Part shown: in pieces, positions 24,274 through 35,609 of the stretch
Layout of the letters: each line of letters begins with the position of its first letter
Numbering within the stretch: the stretch's first letter is position 1
Assembly (NCBI RefSeq): GCF_041296385.1
Contig: NW_027183521.1
Coordinates: 186,001-250,000 of the forward strand
Length of the DNA: 64,000 bases
Direction of reading: 5' to 3'
Source: Aphelocoma coerulescens
Lineage: Eukaryota; Chordata; Aves; Passeriformes; Corvidae
Position numbers and translations under genes: made by a program
The notes under the pieces: generated by a model
Told to the model about the DNA's origin: nothing
Database searches by the model: none
What the model saw: only the letters and a program-made list of their open reading frames with translations

Positions 24274-26691
24274 AGGATGCGCTCTATGGAGTTGAGAAAG
24301 AAAGTGCGTCTCACTAGCTTCTTTCCTCTACTTCATAGACAGCAAAGGGGCTATGAAAGGCAGCACTGGCTTTTTGTTCTAGGACTTCTTCTTTACAAGC
24401 AGCTGCTGGATGTTTGGAAGGGGGTTTGGGATATGCAAAAATGAGAGGCTAAGATGGTAAGAGGGTAAGATGGAAGTCATCTGGCAAAAGCAGAGCTCAC
24501 AAAAGGGCCAGCTGAGAAAGCTCTTGCTGCCTACAACTTCAACTGCACCCCTCAAAGCAGCAGCACACACGCTGCTCTCGGCACTTTCCTTCTCAGCTCT
24601 ACGCACCATCCTAAGCCTTGCCTCTCCCACACTCAGGATCCAAAGACAACGGCACCAGGGACTGCTCACACACTAAAGGCACCAGGACAAAAGGCTCACC
24701 AGCTTGGCCTTTGCATTCCCGCTGACAGCTCCACAGCTTGAACCCAGAGAACTGCCTGCTGCCAACAGCCTTTCCAATCACTCTGAGCACCTCATGACAA
24801 GGAGTGTGGGGAATGAATCTCCAGCAGCCTCCTGCCCCAGGCTGTCCCCCGGGAGCAGCCCTGCTCCAGGCCGTGACTGCCACCTGCACAGCCAAAGGAC
24901 CCAGAGCCGGTGTTACACACCACGGCTGTGCCTGGCACAGAGACACCAGTGGCCACACAAGTGGCCATGGCACTGTCCACACACAGTCCCTGCTGCTGCT
25001 CCCCCAGCCGCTGGCACCAACTCCCAGCCACCCACTCCTAAAGCCACGGGGCCCACTGGGACATTGCGGGGGCTCGTGGAAGCCAGCGGCCATTGTGACA
25101 CAGCGGGGCTGCACAGAGCCCACGGTGCTTTGTGACCCGTGGCTCCCAGGAGAGCCTTTGTGATGCTGGGGAACTACAAGGAAGCCTGGCTCCTCTGTGA
25201 CACCACCACAGAAGCTCAGGGGAGCCCTGGAGACCGTGCTGATGCTATTGAACCTGATGCAACCCTGCCTCCTCTGTGACACCACAGAAGCTCTTGGAGC
25301 CCTGGAGACCGTGGTGATGCTATGGAACCTGATGCAACCCTGCCTCCTCTGTAACACCACAGAACCTCTGGGAGCTCTGGAGACCGTGCTGATGCTATGG
25401 AACCTGATGCAACCCTGCCTCCTCTGTGACACCACAGAAGCTCTTGGAGCCCTGGAGACCGTGGTGATGCTATGGAACCTGATGCAACCCTGCCTCCTCT
25501 GTGACACCACAGAACCTCTGGGAGCCCTGGAGACCGTGCTGATGCTATGGAACCTGATGCAACCCTGCCTCCACTGTGACACCACAGAAGCTCAGGGAGC
25601 CCTGGAGACTGTGGTGATGCTATGGAACCTGATGCAACCCTGCCTCCACTGTGACACCACAGAACCTCTGGGAGCCCTGGAGACCGTGCTGATGCTATGG
25701 AACCTGATGCAACCCTGCCTCCACTGTGACACCACAGAAGCTCGGGGAGCTCTGCAGACCGTGGGGATGCTGGCGAAGCTGACGGAACCCTGGGCACCAC
25801 AGTGACGCTATGGAACCTGGTGGAACCGAGGGGCCACAGTGACACTGTGGGGCCTTTTGGAAGCAACAGGACCCTGGTGGGAAGCCACGGGATGATTAAT
25901 CCTGCACGAACCTGCTCCAGGTGGGCTCCTCTCTCCCGGCTTCCACAGGTGCTGCTAGGATCCCACTCCGGCACTGGCTTGGCACGGGCTCACGGCTTCC
26001 TTTGGCAATGGCTCTGCTCCAGGATGGCATGCTGCAGAGAATGCAGGTAGATTTTGTGCTCACTCCTGGCATGCAGCTGGACAATAAAGCCTGATCCAGC
26101 CCCCCCTCAGCATATGTCCGGCTCTGGCATTGGGGCGGGGCAACTTTGGGAGCAGCCCCAGCCCTGCTCCTGCTCCCGGCTGGGCACCCAGCTGCTGGGA
26201 CACAGGTGTGTCCTGATGCCACCGTCTACTCCTTTGAGAAGGGGAGGACAGAGTGCATCAGGGAGTTTGGTGTGGCTTACATGCGGCAAGGAGAAGGTGC
26301 AGCCCCAAACTGGCTTTCACTTCTAGAACCTTTTGCTATTGCGGGAGCAGCTGCTGGAGCTTTTCAACCGAGCTGCAAGAGTGAAAAGTGTGATGGCATG
26401 TCTATCTGAGAAGGAAGGTTCGGTGCCGCAGCCTGTTGTGCACAATTTATATGCTGATAAGAGAAGGGGGTGCTTTTGCAACGTTTTCCTTCCTGACACT
26501 TCTGTCTCTGTGAGCTTTAGCTGCTTGGACTCAGGGATACCGAAGGTATGTGAAAGTGACTGGGATGCGAGAATCATGTTGCACAGGGAACAGGGAAGGT
26601 CAGCAAATGTTTCCTGTCCTGGCACATCTCTCAGTCTGAACTGCAGCTGCAGATGCTTCACTTCCGCCAAGGACTCTGCCACCTTGAGAGA
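24274..26691 (+). repeat. Macrosatellite unit 12 (2418 bp, 7 x 75-bp)
   Basis: 75-bp array at 25224-25748. Markers C-G-C-C-A. Compared with the 5-copy type, the opening dimer is duplicated; one duplicate carries a private TGTAACACC (25353). One of the two longest arrays in the window. Confidence 0.95.
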
Positions 26692-28884
26692 AGGATGCGC
26701 TCTATGGAGTTGAGAAAGAAAGTGCGTCTCACTAGCTTCTTTCCTCTACTTCATAGACAGCAAAGGGGCTATGAAAGGCAGCACTGGCTTTTTGTTCTAG
26801 GACTTCTTCTTTACAAGCAGCTGCTGGATGTTTGGAAGGGGGTTTGGGATATGCAAAAATGAGAGGCTAAGATGGTAAGAGGGTAAGATGGAAGTCATCT
26901 GGCAAAAGCAGAGCTCACAAAAGGGCCAGCTGAGAAAGCTCTTGCTGCCTACAACTTCAACTGCACCCCTCAAAGCAGCAGCACACACGCTGCTCTCGGC
27001 ACTTTCCTTCTCAGCTCTACGCACCATCCTAAGCCTTGCCTCTCCCACACTCAGGATCCAAAGACAACGGCACCAGGGACTGCTCACACACTAAAGGCAC
27101 CAGGACAAAAGGCTCACCAGCTTGGCCTTTGCATTCCCGCTGACAGCTCCACAGCTTGAACCCAGAGAACTGCCTGCTGCCAACAGCCTTTCCAATCACT
27201 CTGAGCACCTCATGACAAGGAGTGTGGGGAATGAATCTCCAGCAGCCTCCTGCCCCAGGCTGTCCCCCGGGAGCAGCCCTGCTCCAGGCTGTGACTGCCA
27301 CCTGCACAGCCAAAGGACCCAGAGCCGGTGTTACACACCACGGCTGTGCCTGGCACAGAGACACCAGTGGCCACACAAGTGGCCATGGCACTGTCCACAC
27401 ACAGTCCCTGCTGCTGCTCCCCCAGCCGCTGGCACCAACTCCCAGCCACCCACTCCTAAAGCCACGGGGCCCACTGGGACACTGCGGGGGCTCGTGGAAG
27501 CCAGCGGCCCATGTGACACAGCGGGGCTGCACAGAGCCCACGGTGCTTTGTGACCCGTGGCTCCCAGGAGAGCCTTTGTGATGCTGGGGAACTACAAGGA
27601 AGCCTGGCTCCTCTGTGACACCACCACAGAAGCTCAGGGGAGCCCTGGAGGCCGTGCTGATGCTATTGAACCTGATGCAACCCTGCCTCCTCTGTGACAC
27701 CACAGAACCTCTGGGAGCTCTGGAGACCGTGCTGATGCTATGGAACCTGATGCAACCCTGCCTCCACTGTGACACCACAGAAGCTCAGGGAGCCCTGGAG
27801 ACTGTGGTGATGCTATGGAACCTGATGCAACCCTGCCTCCACTGTGACACCACAGAACCTCTGGGAGCCCTGGAGACCGTGCTGATGCTATGGAACCTGA
27901 TGCAACCCTGCCTCCACTGTGACACCACAGAAGCTCGGGGAGCTCTGCAGACCGTGGGGATGCTGGCGAAGCTGACGGAACCCTGGGCACCACAGTGACG
28001 CTATGGAACCTGGTGGAACCGAGGGGCCACAGTGACACTGTGGGGCCTTTTGGAAGCAACAGGACCCTGGTGGGAAGCCACGGGATGATTAATCCTGCAC
28101 GAACCTGCTCCAGGTGGGCTCCTCTCTCCCGGCTTCCACAGGTGCTGCTAGGATCCCACTCCGGCACTGGCTTGGCACGGGCTCACGGCTTCCTTTGGCA
28201 ATGGCTCTGCTCCAGGATGGCATGCTGCAGAGAATGCAGGTAGATTTTGTGCTCACTCCTGGCATGCAGCTGGACAATAAAGCCTGATCCAGCCCCCCCT
28301 CAGCATATGTCCGGCTCTGGCATTGGGGCGGGGCAACTTTGGGAGCAGCCCCAGCCCTGCTCCTGCTCCCGGCTGGGCACCCAGCTGCTGGGACACAGGT
28401 GTGTCCTGATGCCACCGTCTACTCCTTTGAGAAGGGGAGGACAGAGTGCATCAGGGAGTTTGGTGTGGCTTACATGCGGCAAGGAGAAGGTGCAGCCCCA
28501 AACTGGCTTTCACTTCTAGAACCTTTTGCTATTGCGGGAGCAGCTGCTGGAGCTTTTCAACCGAGCTGCAAGAGTGAAAAGTGTGATGGCATGTCTATCT
28601 GAGAAGGAAGGTTCGGTGCCGCAGCCTGTTGTGCACAATTTATATGCTGATAAGAGAAGGGGGTGCTTTTGGAACGTTTTCCTTCCTGACACTTCTGTCT
28701 CTGTGAGCTTTAGCTGCTTGGACTCAGGGATACCGAAGGTATGTGAAAGTGACTGGGATGCGAGAATCATGTTGCACAGGGAACAGGGAAGGTCAGCAAA
28801 TGTCTCCTGTCCTGGCACATCTCTCAGTCTGAACTGCAGCTGCAGATGCTTCACTTCCGCCAAGGACTCTGCCACCTTGAGAGA
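26692..28884 (+). repeat. Macrosatellite unit 13 (2193 bp, 4 x 75-bp)
   Basis: 75-bp array at 27642-27941. Markers T-G-C-G-A. It has private changes including GGCCCATGTGAC in place of GGCCATTGTGAC near 27510 and GAGGCCGTG in the first copy (27651). Confidence 0.95.
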
Positions 28885-31077
28885 AGGATGCGCTCTATGG
28901 AGTTGAGAAAGAAAGTGCGTCTCACTAGCTTCTTTCCTCTACTTCATAGACAGCAAAGGGGCTATGAAAGGCAGCACTGGCTTTTTGTTCTAGGACTTCT
29001 TCTTTACAAGCAGCTGCTGGATGTTTGGAAGGGGGTTTGGGATATGCAAAAATGAGAGGCTAAGATGGTAAGAGGGTAAGATGGAAGTCATCTGGCAAAA
29101 GCAGAGCTCACAAAAGGGCCAGCTGAGAAAGCTCTTGCTGCCTACAACTTCAACTGCACCCCTCAAAGCAGCAGCACACACGCTGCTCTCGGCACTTTCC
29201 TTCTCAGCTCTACGCACCATCCTAAGCCTTGCCTCTTCCACACTCAGGATCCAAAGACAACGGCACCAGGGACTGCTCACACACTAAAGGCACCAGGACA
29301 AAAGGCTCACCAGCTTGGCCTTTGCATTCCCGCTGACAGCTCCACAGCTTGAACTCAGAGAACTGCCTGCTGCCAACAGCCTTTCCAATCACTCTGAGCA
29401 CCTCATGACAAGGAGTGTGGGGAATGAATCTCCAGCAGCCTCCTGCCCCAGGCTGTCCCCCGGGAGCAGCCCTGCTCCAGGCCGTGACTGCCACCTGCAC
29501 AGCCAAAGGACCCAGAGCCGGTGTTACACACCACGGCTGTGCCTGGCACAGAGACACCAGTGGCCACACAAGTGGCCATGGCACTGTCCACACACAGTCC
29601 CTGCTGCTGCTCCCCCAGCCGCTGGCACCAACTCCCAGCCACCCACTCCTAAAGCCACGGGGCCCACTGGGACACTGCGGGGGCTCGTGGAAGCCAGCGG
29701 CCATTGTGACACAGCGGGGCTGCACAGAGCCCACGGTGCTTTGTGACCCGTGGCTCCCAGGAGAGCCTTTGTGATGCTGGGGAACTACAAGGAAGCCTGG
29801 CTCCTCTGTGACACCACCACAGAAGCTCAGGGGAGCCCTGGAGACCGTGCTGATGCTATTGAACCTGATGCAACCCTGCCTCCTCTGTGACAACACAGAA
29901 GCTCTGGGAGCCCTGGAGACCGTGCTGATGCTATGGAACCTGATGCAACCCTGCCTCCTCTGTGACACCACAGAAGCTCAGGGAGCCCTGGAGACTGTGG
30001 TGATGCTATGGAACCTGATGCAACCCTGCCTCCACTGTGACACCACAGAACCTCTGGGAGCCCTGGAGACCGTGCTGATGCTATGGAACCTGATGCAACC
30101 CTGCCTCCACTGTGACACCACAGAAGCTCGGGGAGCTCTGCAGACCGTGGGGATGCTGGCGAAGCTGACGGAACCCTGGGCACCACAGTGACGCTATGGA
30201 ACCTGGTGGAACCGAGGGGCCACAGTGACACTGTGGGGCCTTTTGGAAGCAACAGGACCCTGGTGGGAAGCCACGGGATGATTAATCCTGCACGAACCTG
30301 CTCCAGGTGGGCTCCTCTCTCCCGGCTTCCACAGGTGCTGCTAGGATCCCACTCCGGCACTGGCTTGGCACGGGCTCACGGCTTCCTTTGGCAATGGCTC
30401 TGCTCCAGGATGGCATGCTGCAGAGAATGCAGGTAGATTTTGTGCTCACTCCTGGCATGCAGCTGGACAATAAAGCCTGATCCAGCCCCCCCTCAGCATA
30501 TGTCCGGCTCTGGCATTGGGGCGGGGCAACTTTGGGAGCAGCCCCAGCCCTGCTCCTGCTCCCGGCTGGGCACCCAGCTGCTGGGACACAGGTGTGTCCT
30601 GATGCCACCGTCTACTCCTTTGAGAAGGGGAGGACAGAGTGCATCAGGGAGTTTGGTGTGGCTTACATGCGGCAAGGAGAAGGTGCAGCCCCAAACTGGC
30701 TTTCACTTCTAGAACCTTTTGCTATTGCGGGAGCAGCTGCTGGAGCTTTTCAACCGAGCTGCAAGAGTGAAAAGTGTGATGGCATGTCTATCTGAGAAGG
30801 AAGGTTCGGTGCCGCAGCCTGTTGTGCACAATTTATATGCTGATAAGAGAAGGGGGTGCTTTTGCAACGTTTTCCTTCCTGACACTTCTGTCTCTGTGAG
30901 CTTTAGCTGCTTGGACTCAGGGATACCGAAGGTATGTGAAAGTGACTGGGATGCGAGAATCATGTTGCACAGGGAACAGGGAAGGTCAGCAAATGTTTCC
31001 TGTCCTGGCACATCTCTCAGTCTGAACTGCAGCTGCAGATGCTTCACTTCCGCCAAGGACTCTGCCACCTTGAGAGA
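28885..31077 (+). repeat. Macrosatellite unit 14 (2193 bp, 4 x 75-bp)
   Basis: 75-bp array at 29835-30134. Markers C-G-C-C-A. Private C to T changes at 29237 and 29355. The first copy has TGTGACAACACAG, shared with unit 15. Confidence 0.95.
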
Positions 31078-33270
31078 AGGATGCGCTCTATGGAGTTGAG
31101 AAAGAAAGTGCGTCTCACTAGCTTCTTTCCTCTACTTCATAGACAGCAAAGGGGCTATGAAAGGCAGCACTGGCTTTTTGTTCTAGGACTTCTTCTTTAC
31201 AAGCAGCTGCTGGATGTTTGGAAGGGGGTTTGGGATATGCAAAAATGAGAGGCTAAGATGGTAAGAGGGTAAGATGGAAGTCATCTGGCAAAAGCAGAGC
31301 TCACAAAAGGGCCAGCTGAGAAAGCTCTTGCTGCCTACAACTTCAACTGCACCCCTCAAAGCAGCAGCACACACGCTGCTCTCGGCACTTTCCTTCTCAG
31401 CTCTACGCACCATCCTAAGCCTTGCCTCTCCCACACTCAGGATCCAAAGACAACGGCACCAGGGACTGCTCACACACTAAAGGCACCAGGACAAAAGGCT
31501 CACCAGCTTGGCCTTTGCATTCCCGCTGACAGCTCCACAGCTTGAACCCAGAGAACTGCCTGCTGCCAACAGCCTTTCCAATCACTCTGAGCACCTCATG
31601 ACAAGGAGTGTGGGGAATGAATCTCCAGCAGCCTCCTGCCCCAGGCTGTCCCCCGGGAGCAGCCCTGCTCCAGACCGTGACTGCCACCTGCACAGCCAAA
31701 GGACCCAGAGCCGGTGTTACACACCACGGCTGTGCCTGGCACAGAGACACCAGTGGCCACACAAGTGGCCATGGCACTGTCCACACACAGTCCCTGCTGC
31801 TGCTCCCCCAGCCGCTGGCACCAACTCCCAGCCACCCACTCCTAAAGCCACGGGGCCCACTGGGACACTGCGGGGGCTCGTGGAAGCCAGCGGCCATTGT
31901 GACACAGCGGGGCTGCACAGAGCCCACGGTGCTTTGTGACCCGTGGCTCCCAGGAGAGCCTTTGTGATGCTGGGGAACTACAAGGAAGCCTGGCTCCTCT
32001 GTGACACCACCACAGAAGCTCAGGGGAGCCCTGGAGACCGTGCTGATGCTATTGAACCTGATGCAACCCTGCCTCCTCTGTGACAACACAGAAGCTCTTG
32101 GAGCCCTGGAGACCGTGGTGATGCTATGGAACCTGATGCAACCCTGCCTCCTCTGTGACACCACAGAACCTCTGGGAGCCCTGGAGACCGTGCTGATGCT
32201 ATGGAACCTGATGCAACCCTGCCTCCTCTGTGACACCACAGAAGCTCAGGGAGCCCTGGAGACTGTGGTGATGCTATGGAACCTGATGCAACCCTGCCTC
32301 CACTGTGACACCACAGAAGCTCGGGGAGCTCTGCAGACCGTGGGGATGCTGGCGAAGCTGACGGAACCCTGGGCACCACAGTGACGCTATGGAACCTGGT
32401 GGAACCGAGGGGCCACAGTGACACTGTGGGGCCTTTTGGAAGCAACAGGACCCTGGTGGGAAGCCACGGGATGATTAATCCTGCACGAACCTGCTCCAGG
32501 TGGGCTCCTCTCTCCCGGCTTCCACAGGTGCTGCTAGGATCCCACTCCGGCACTGGCTTGGCACGGGCTCACGGCTTCCTTTGGCAATGGCTCTGCTCCA
32601 GGATGGCATGCTGCAGAGAATGCAGGTAGATTTTGTGCTCACTCCTGGCATGCAGCTGGACAATAAAGCCTGATCCAGCCCCCCCTCAGCATATGTCCGG
32701 CTCTGGCATTGGGGCGGGGCAACTTTGGGAGCAGCCCCAGCCCTGCTCCTGCTCCCGGCTGGGCACCCAGCTGCTGGGACACAGGTGTGTCCTGATGCCA
32801 CCGTCTACTCCTTTGAGAAGGGGAGGACAGAGTGCATCAGGGAGTTTGGTGTGGCTTACATGCGGCAAGGAGAAGGTGCAGCCCCAAACTGGCTTTCACT
32901 TCTAGAACCTTTTGCTATTGCGGGAGCAGCTGCTGGAGCTTTTCAACCGAGCTGCAAGAGTGAAAAGTGTGATGGCATGTCTATCTGAGAAGGAAGGTTC
33001 GGTGCTGCAGCCTGTTGTGCACAATTTATATGCTGATAAGAGAAGGGGGTGCTTTTGCAACGTTTTCCTTCCTGACACTTCTGTCTCTGTGAGCTTTAGC
33101 TGCTTGGACTCAGGGATACCGAAGGTATGTGAAAGTGACTGGGATGCGAGAATCATGTTGCACAGGGAACAGGGAAGGTCAGCAAATGTTTCCTGTCCTG
33201 GCACATCTCTCAGTCTGAACTGCAGCTGCAGATGCTTCACTTCCGCCAAGGACTCTGCCACCTTGAGAGA
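31078..33270 (+). repeat. Macrosatellite unit 15 (2193 bp, 4 x 75-bp)
   Basis: 75-bp array at 32028-32327. Markers C-G-C-C-A, with a private G to A next to marker A (31674) and C to T at a CpG (33006). It shares TGTGACAACACAG with unit 14. Confidence 0.95.
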
Positions 33271-34158
33271 AGGATGCGCTCTATGGAGTTGAGAAAGAAA
33301 GTGCGTCTCACTAGCTTCTTTCCTCTACTTCATAGACAGCAAAGGGGCTATGAAAGGCAGCACTGGCTTTTTGTTCTAGGACTTCTTCTTTACAAGCAGC
33401 TGCTGGATGTTTGGAAGGGGGTTTGGGATATGCAAAAATAAGAGGCTAAGATGGTAAGAGGGTAAGATGGAAGTCATCTGGCAAAAGCAGAGCTCACAAA
33501 AGGGCCAGCTGAGAAAGCTCTTGCTGCCTACAACTTCAACTGCACCCCTCAAAGCAGCAGCACACATGCTGCTCTCGGCACTTTCCTTCTCAGCTCTACG
33601 CACCATCCTAAGCCTTGCCTCTCCCACACTCAGGATCCAAAGACAACGGCACCAGGGACTGCTCACACACTAAAGGCACCAGGACAAAAGGCTCACCAGC
33701 TTGGCCTTTGCATTCCCGCTGACAGCTCCACAGCTTGAACCCAGAGAACTGCCTGCTGCCAACAGCCTTTCCAATCACTCTGAGCACCTCATGACAAGGA
33801 GTGTGGGGAATGAATCTCCAGCAGCCTCCTGCCCCAGGCTGTCCCCCGGGAGCAGCCCTGCTCCAGGCCGTGACTGCCACCTGCACAGCCAAAGGACCCA
33901 GAACCGGTGTTACACACCACGGCTGTGCCTGGCACAGAGACACCAGTGGCCACACAAGTGGCCATGGCACTGTCCACACACAGTCCCTGCTGCTGCTCCC
34001 CCAGCCGCTGGCACCAACTCCCAGCCACCCACTCCTAAAGCCATGGGGCCCACTGGGACACTGCGGGGGCTCGTGGAAGCCAGCGGCCATTGTGACACAG
34101 CGGGGCTGCACAGAGCCCACGGTGCTTTGTGACCCGTGGCTCCCAGGAGAGCCTTTGT
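33271..34158 (+). repeat. Macrosatellite unit 16, left part (888 bp), cut by provirus
   Basis: The first 888 bp of a unit end in TTTGT at the 5' LTR. Four private changes occur in this short stretch (33440, 33567, 33903, 34044); two of them are C to T at CpG. The rest of the unit is at 40265-41644. Confidence 0.95.
34154..34158 (+). repeat. Target-site duplication, left copy (TTTGT)
   Basis: TTTGT directly precedes the TG that opens the 5' LTR. Removing the provirus and one copy gives a unit of exactly 2268 bp, which confirms a 5-bp duplication. Confidence 0.95.
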
Positions 34159-34563
34159 TGTTGGGGAAGATGAAACAGGAAAGCCTTATAAATATGATTG
34201 CCTAACAAAAGATTCTGGGAATATGAAAACTGTGAGCGACATCGAAATGAAGGCCATCTTTGAGATATAGAGTCTTAGTTACTGAACAACTGGAAAACAA
34301 TGGTATAGCCGGCTGAAGGTAATCCCCTCTTGATTGAACAATACCCTCTGCTTGCAGACAGGTCCAAGGGTCAGAGCAGACCCTACTAGCTCAGCAGAAG
34401 GGGTCCAAAGAGTAGTTTTTAGAAGTTAAAATGTAACACTCTATGGTAATGTAAGAACTCTTATAGGCTGTATGTAAATGCTATAGGATTTGTACCTTGT
34501 ATTAGATTGGCTACTGAGAATTAGAATATTCACTACAGAAGATGATTTATTGTATTGTAACAA

Positions 34564-34813
34564 GCTCCTCGCTCTCTTAACTCCTCTCCTCTTAGTAATG
34601 CTCTTCTCCTCTTAGTAACGCTCTTAGTAACTCTCTTAGTAGCTCTCTTAGTAATGCTCTTCTCCTCTTAGTAGCTCTCTTAGTAACTCTCTTGCTCTTC
34701 TTCTTCCTCTTAATTCAGCTCTCCTCTTAGTTTGTCTCTCTTGCTCTTTACACTCTTAGCTCTCAGCCTCTTGCTCTAGCTCTCTCGCTCACTCTCTCTC
34801 CCTCTCTTACACC
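34564..34813 (+). repeat. CTCTTAGTA-rich pyrimidine tract in U3
   Basis: About 250 bp consist mainly of C and T on the + strand. Seven CTCTTAGT(A) motifs lie in 34588-34689, spaced about 10-20 bp, followed by plain CTCT runs. The same tract is at 39833-40082 in the 3' LTR. Such tracts can act as purine/pyrimidine promoter elements; the role here is unknown. Confidence 0.85.
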
Positions 34814-34876
34814 TTGGGCCTGCTTGGAGCTGCAGCTGGCAGCTCTAAGCAGTGCCCCTGTACCCACGCCCTCTGC

Positions 34877-34882
34877 AATAAA
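34877..34882 (+). terminator. LTR poly(A) signal AATAAA (5' LTR)
   Basis: AATAAA lies about 107 bp before the LTR end, in CTCTGCAATAAACTGC. In the 5' LTR it is normally bypassed; the 3' copy at 40146 should end viral transcripts. Confidence 0.7.
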
Positions 34883-34992
34883 CTGCATGCTCCAAAGACC
34901 TGCTTATAGAGATCTCTCGTCGCCGTCCATCTCCAGCCGGCCCGACCGAACCCACACCCTCATCACCATCATCGCCATCAATTTCGACAAAC

Positions 34993-35010
34993 TGGCGCCC
35001 AAACGTGAGT
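34993..35010 (+). other. Primer binding site, tRNA-Lys type
   Basis: TGGCGCCCAAACGTGAGT follows the LTR after a 3-nt spacer. The first ten bases match the 3' end expected for lysine-tRNA-primed retroviruses; the rest fits the Lys-1,2 form with one extra A. Lysine priming is typical of betaretrovirus-like (ERVK) elements. GTGAGT at its end could also serve as a weak splice donor. Confidence 0.7.
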
Positions 35011-35052
35011 GAAGGCCTGATTCAGCTTCTTCCACCTGTGAGAGACTTCGCC

Positions 35053-35067
35053 ATGGACGGTAACTAA
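35053..35067 (+). other. Four-codon upstream ORF in the leader
   Basis: ATGGACGGTAACTAA lies 557 nt before the gag ATG. Short upstream ORFs are common in retroviral leaders; an effect on gag translation is only possible. Confidence 0.3.
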
Positions 35068-35087
35068 AAGACCAGTTATAGCCACCT

Positions 35088-35530
35088 GGAACGTGTCGTG
35101 AGCACGGCATACCGTTGCTGCGCAGCGTAAAAGCCGGAGCTCTATAACTCTGCTGAGGCAGCCCTCGAGCACGGGGAGCCGTTACTTCCTAGCAATTACC
35201 TGGAGCTCTCGGAGGGAGGAAATTGCCTGGCAGTCCTCGAGCACAGACGGCCACTGCTGCGCAGCGGTTACCTAGAGCTCTTTGAGGAAGTTTGCCGTGG
35301 TACCCCTCGAGCACAGACACGCTGCTAAGCAGTGCAGACCGGAGCTCTTAGGAGGGATCCAGCCGCGCGCCCGAGCACAGGCGGGTATTGCTCAGCACCG
35401 CCCGCGCTGGAGCTCTGAGTGGAGACACCTGCGAGGTCCCGAGCACGGAAAGCCGTTGCCAAGCGACGCCTGAAACCGGAGCTCTGAGGAGGGACCCGAC
35501 AGCAGCGTCCTGAGCGCCGTGTGGAGAGCC
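35088..35530 (+). repeat. Leader repeat array, six degenerate copies of about 68 bp
   Basis: The palindrome (G/A)GAGCTCT recurs at 35136, 35202, 35274, 35341, 35409 and 35478 (spacings 66, 72, 67, 68, 69). The second motif GAGCAC recurs at 35100, 35167, 35239, 35309, 35373 and 35441, three times within CTCGAGCAC. Between them most copies hold a small hairpin such as GCTGCGCAGC or GCTGCTAAGCAG. The copies have clearly drifted, so the array is older than this insertion. Its place between primer site and splice donor is where retroviruses keep dimerisation and packaging structures; that role is inferred. Confidence 0.85.
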
Positions 35531-35585
35531 TGGCCAGCCCCCCACGACGGACTTCTGATTAAGGACCCTGCCCCCTGCGACATCT

Positions 35586-35593
35586 AGGTGAGT
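35586..35593 (+). promoter_or_regulatory. Major splice donor (AG|GTGAGT)
   Basis: A perfect donor consensus, cut after 35587, 22 nt before the gag ATG. It is the likely 5' site for the env mRNA. A candidate acceptor is TTTGCATGTGTTTCCACAG, ending 38001, in the integrase remnant about 180 nt before the env ATG. Confidence 0.65.
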
Positions 35594-35609
35594 ATCATAC
35601 TGGTCAATA

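Larger units (their letters stand above)
34159..34989 (+). repeat. 5' LTR (831 bp)
   Basis: Begins TGTTGGGGAAG and ends TTTCGACA. It matches the 3' LTR over its whole length except for one G missing near 34938 (AGCCGGCCC here, AGCCGGGCCC in the 3' copy). Its first about 110 bp repeat the tail-coding end of env, here without a start. It contains a pyrimidine-rich tract, AATAAA at 34877-34882 and a 10-bp palindrome AGAGATCTCT at 34908-34917. U3, R and U5 limits cannot be fixed from sequence; AATAAA suggests R lies around 34850-34910. Confidence 0.95.

Noticed and set aside
34187..34194. TATAAATA as LTR promoter
   Set aside because: It lies 28 bp into the LTR, inside the env tail code, and about 690 bp before the AATAAA; it is too early to set the start of R.
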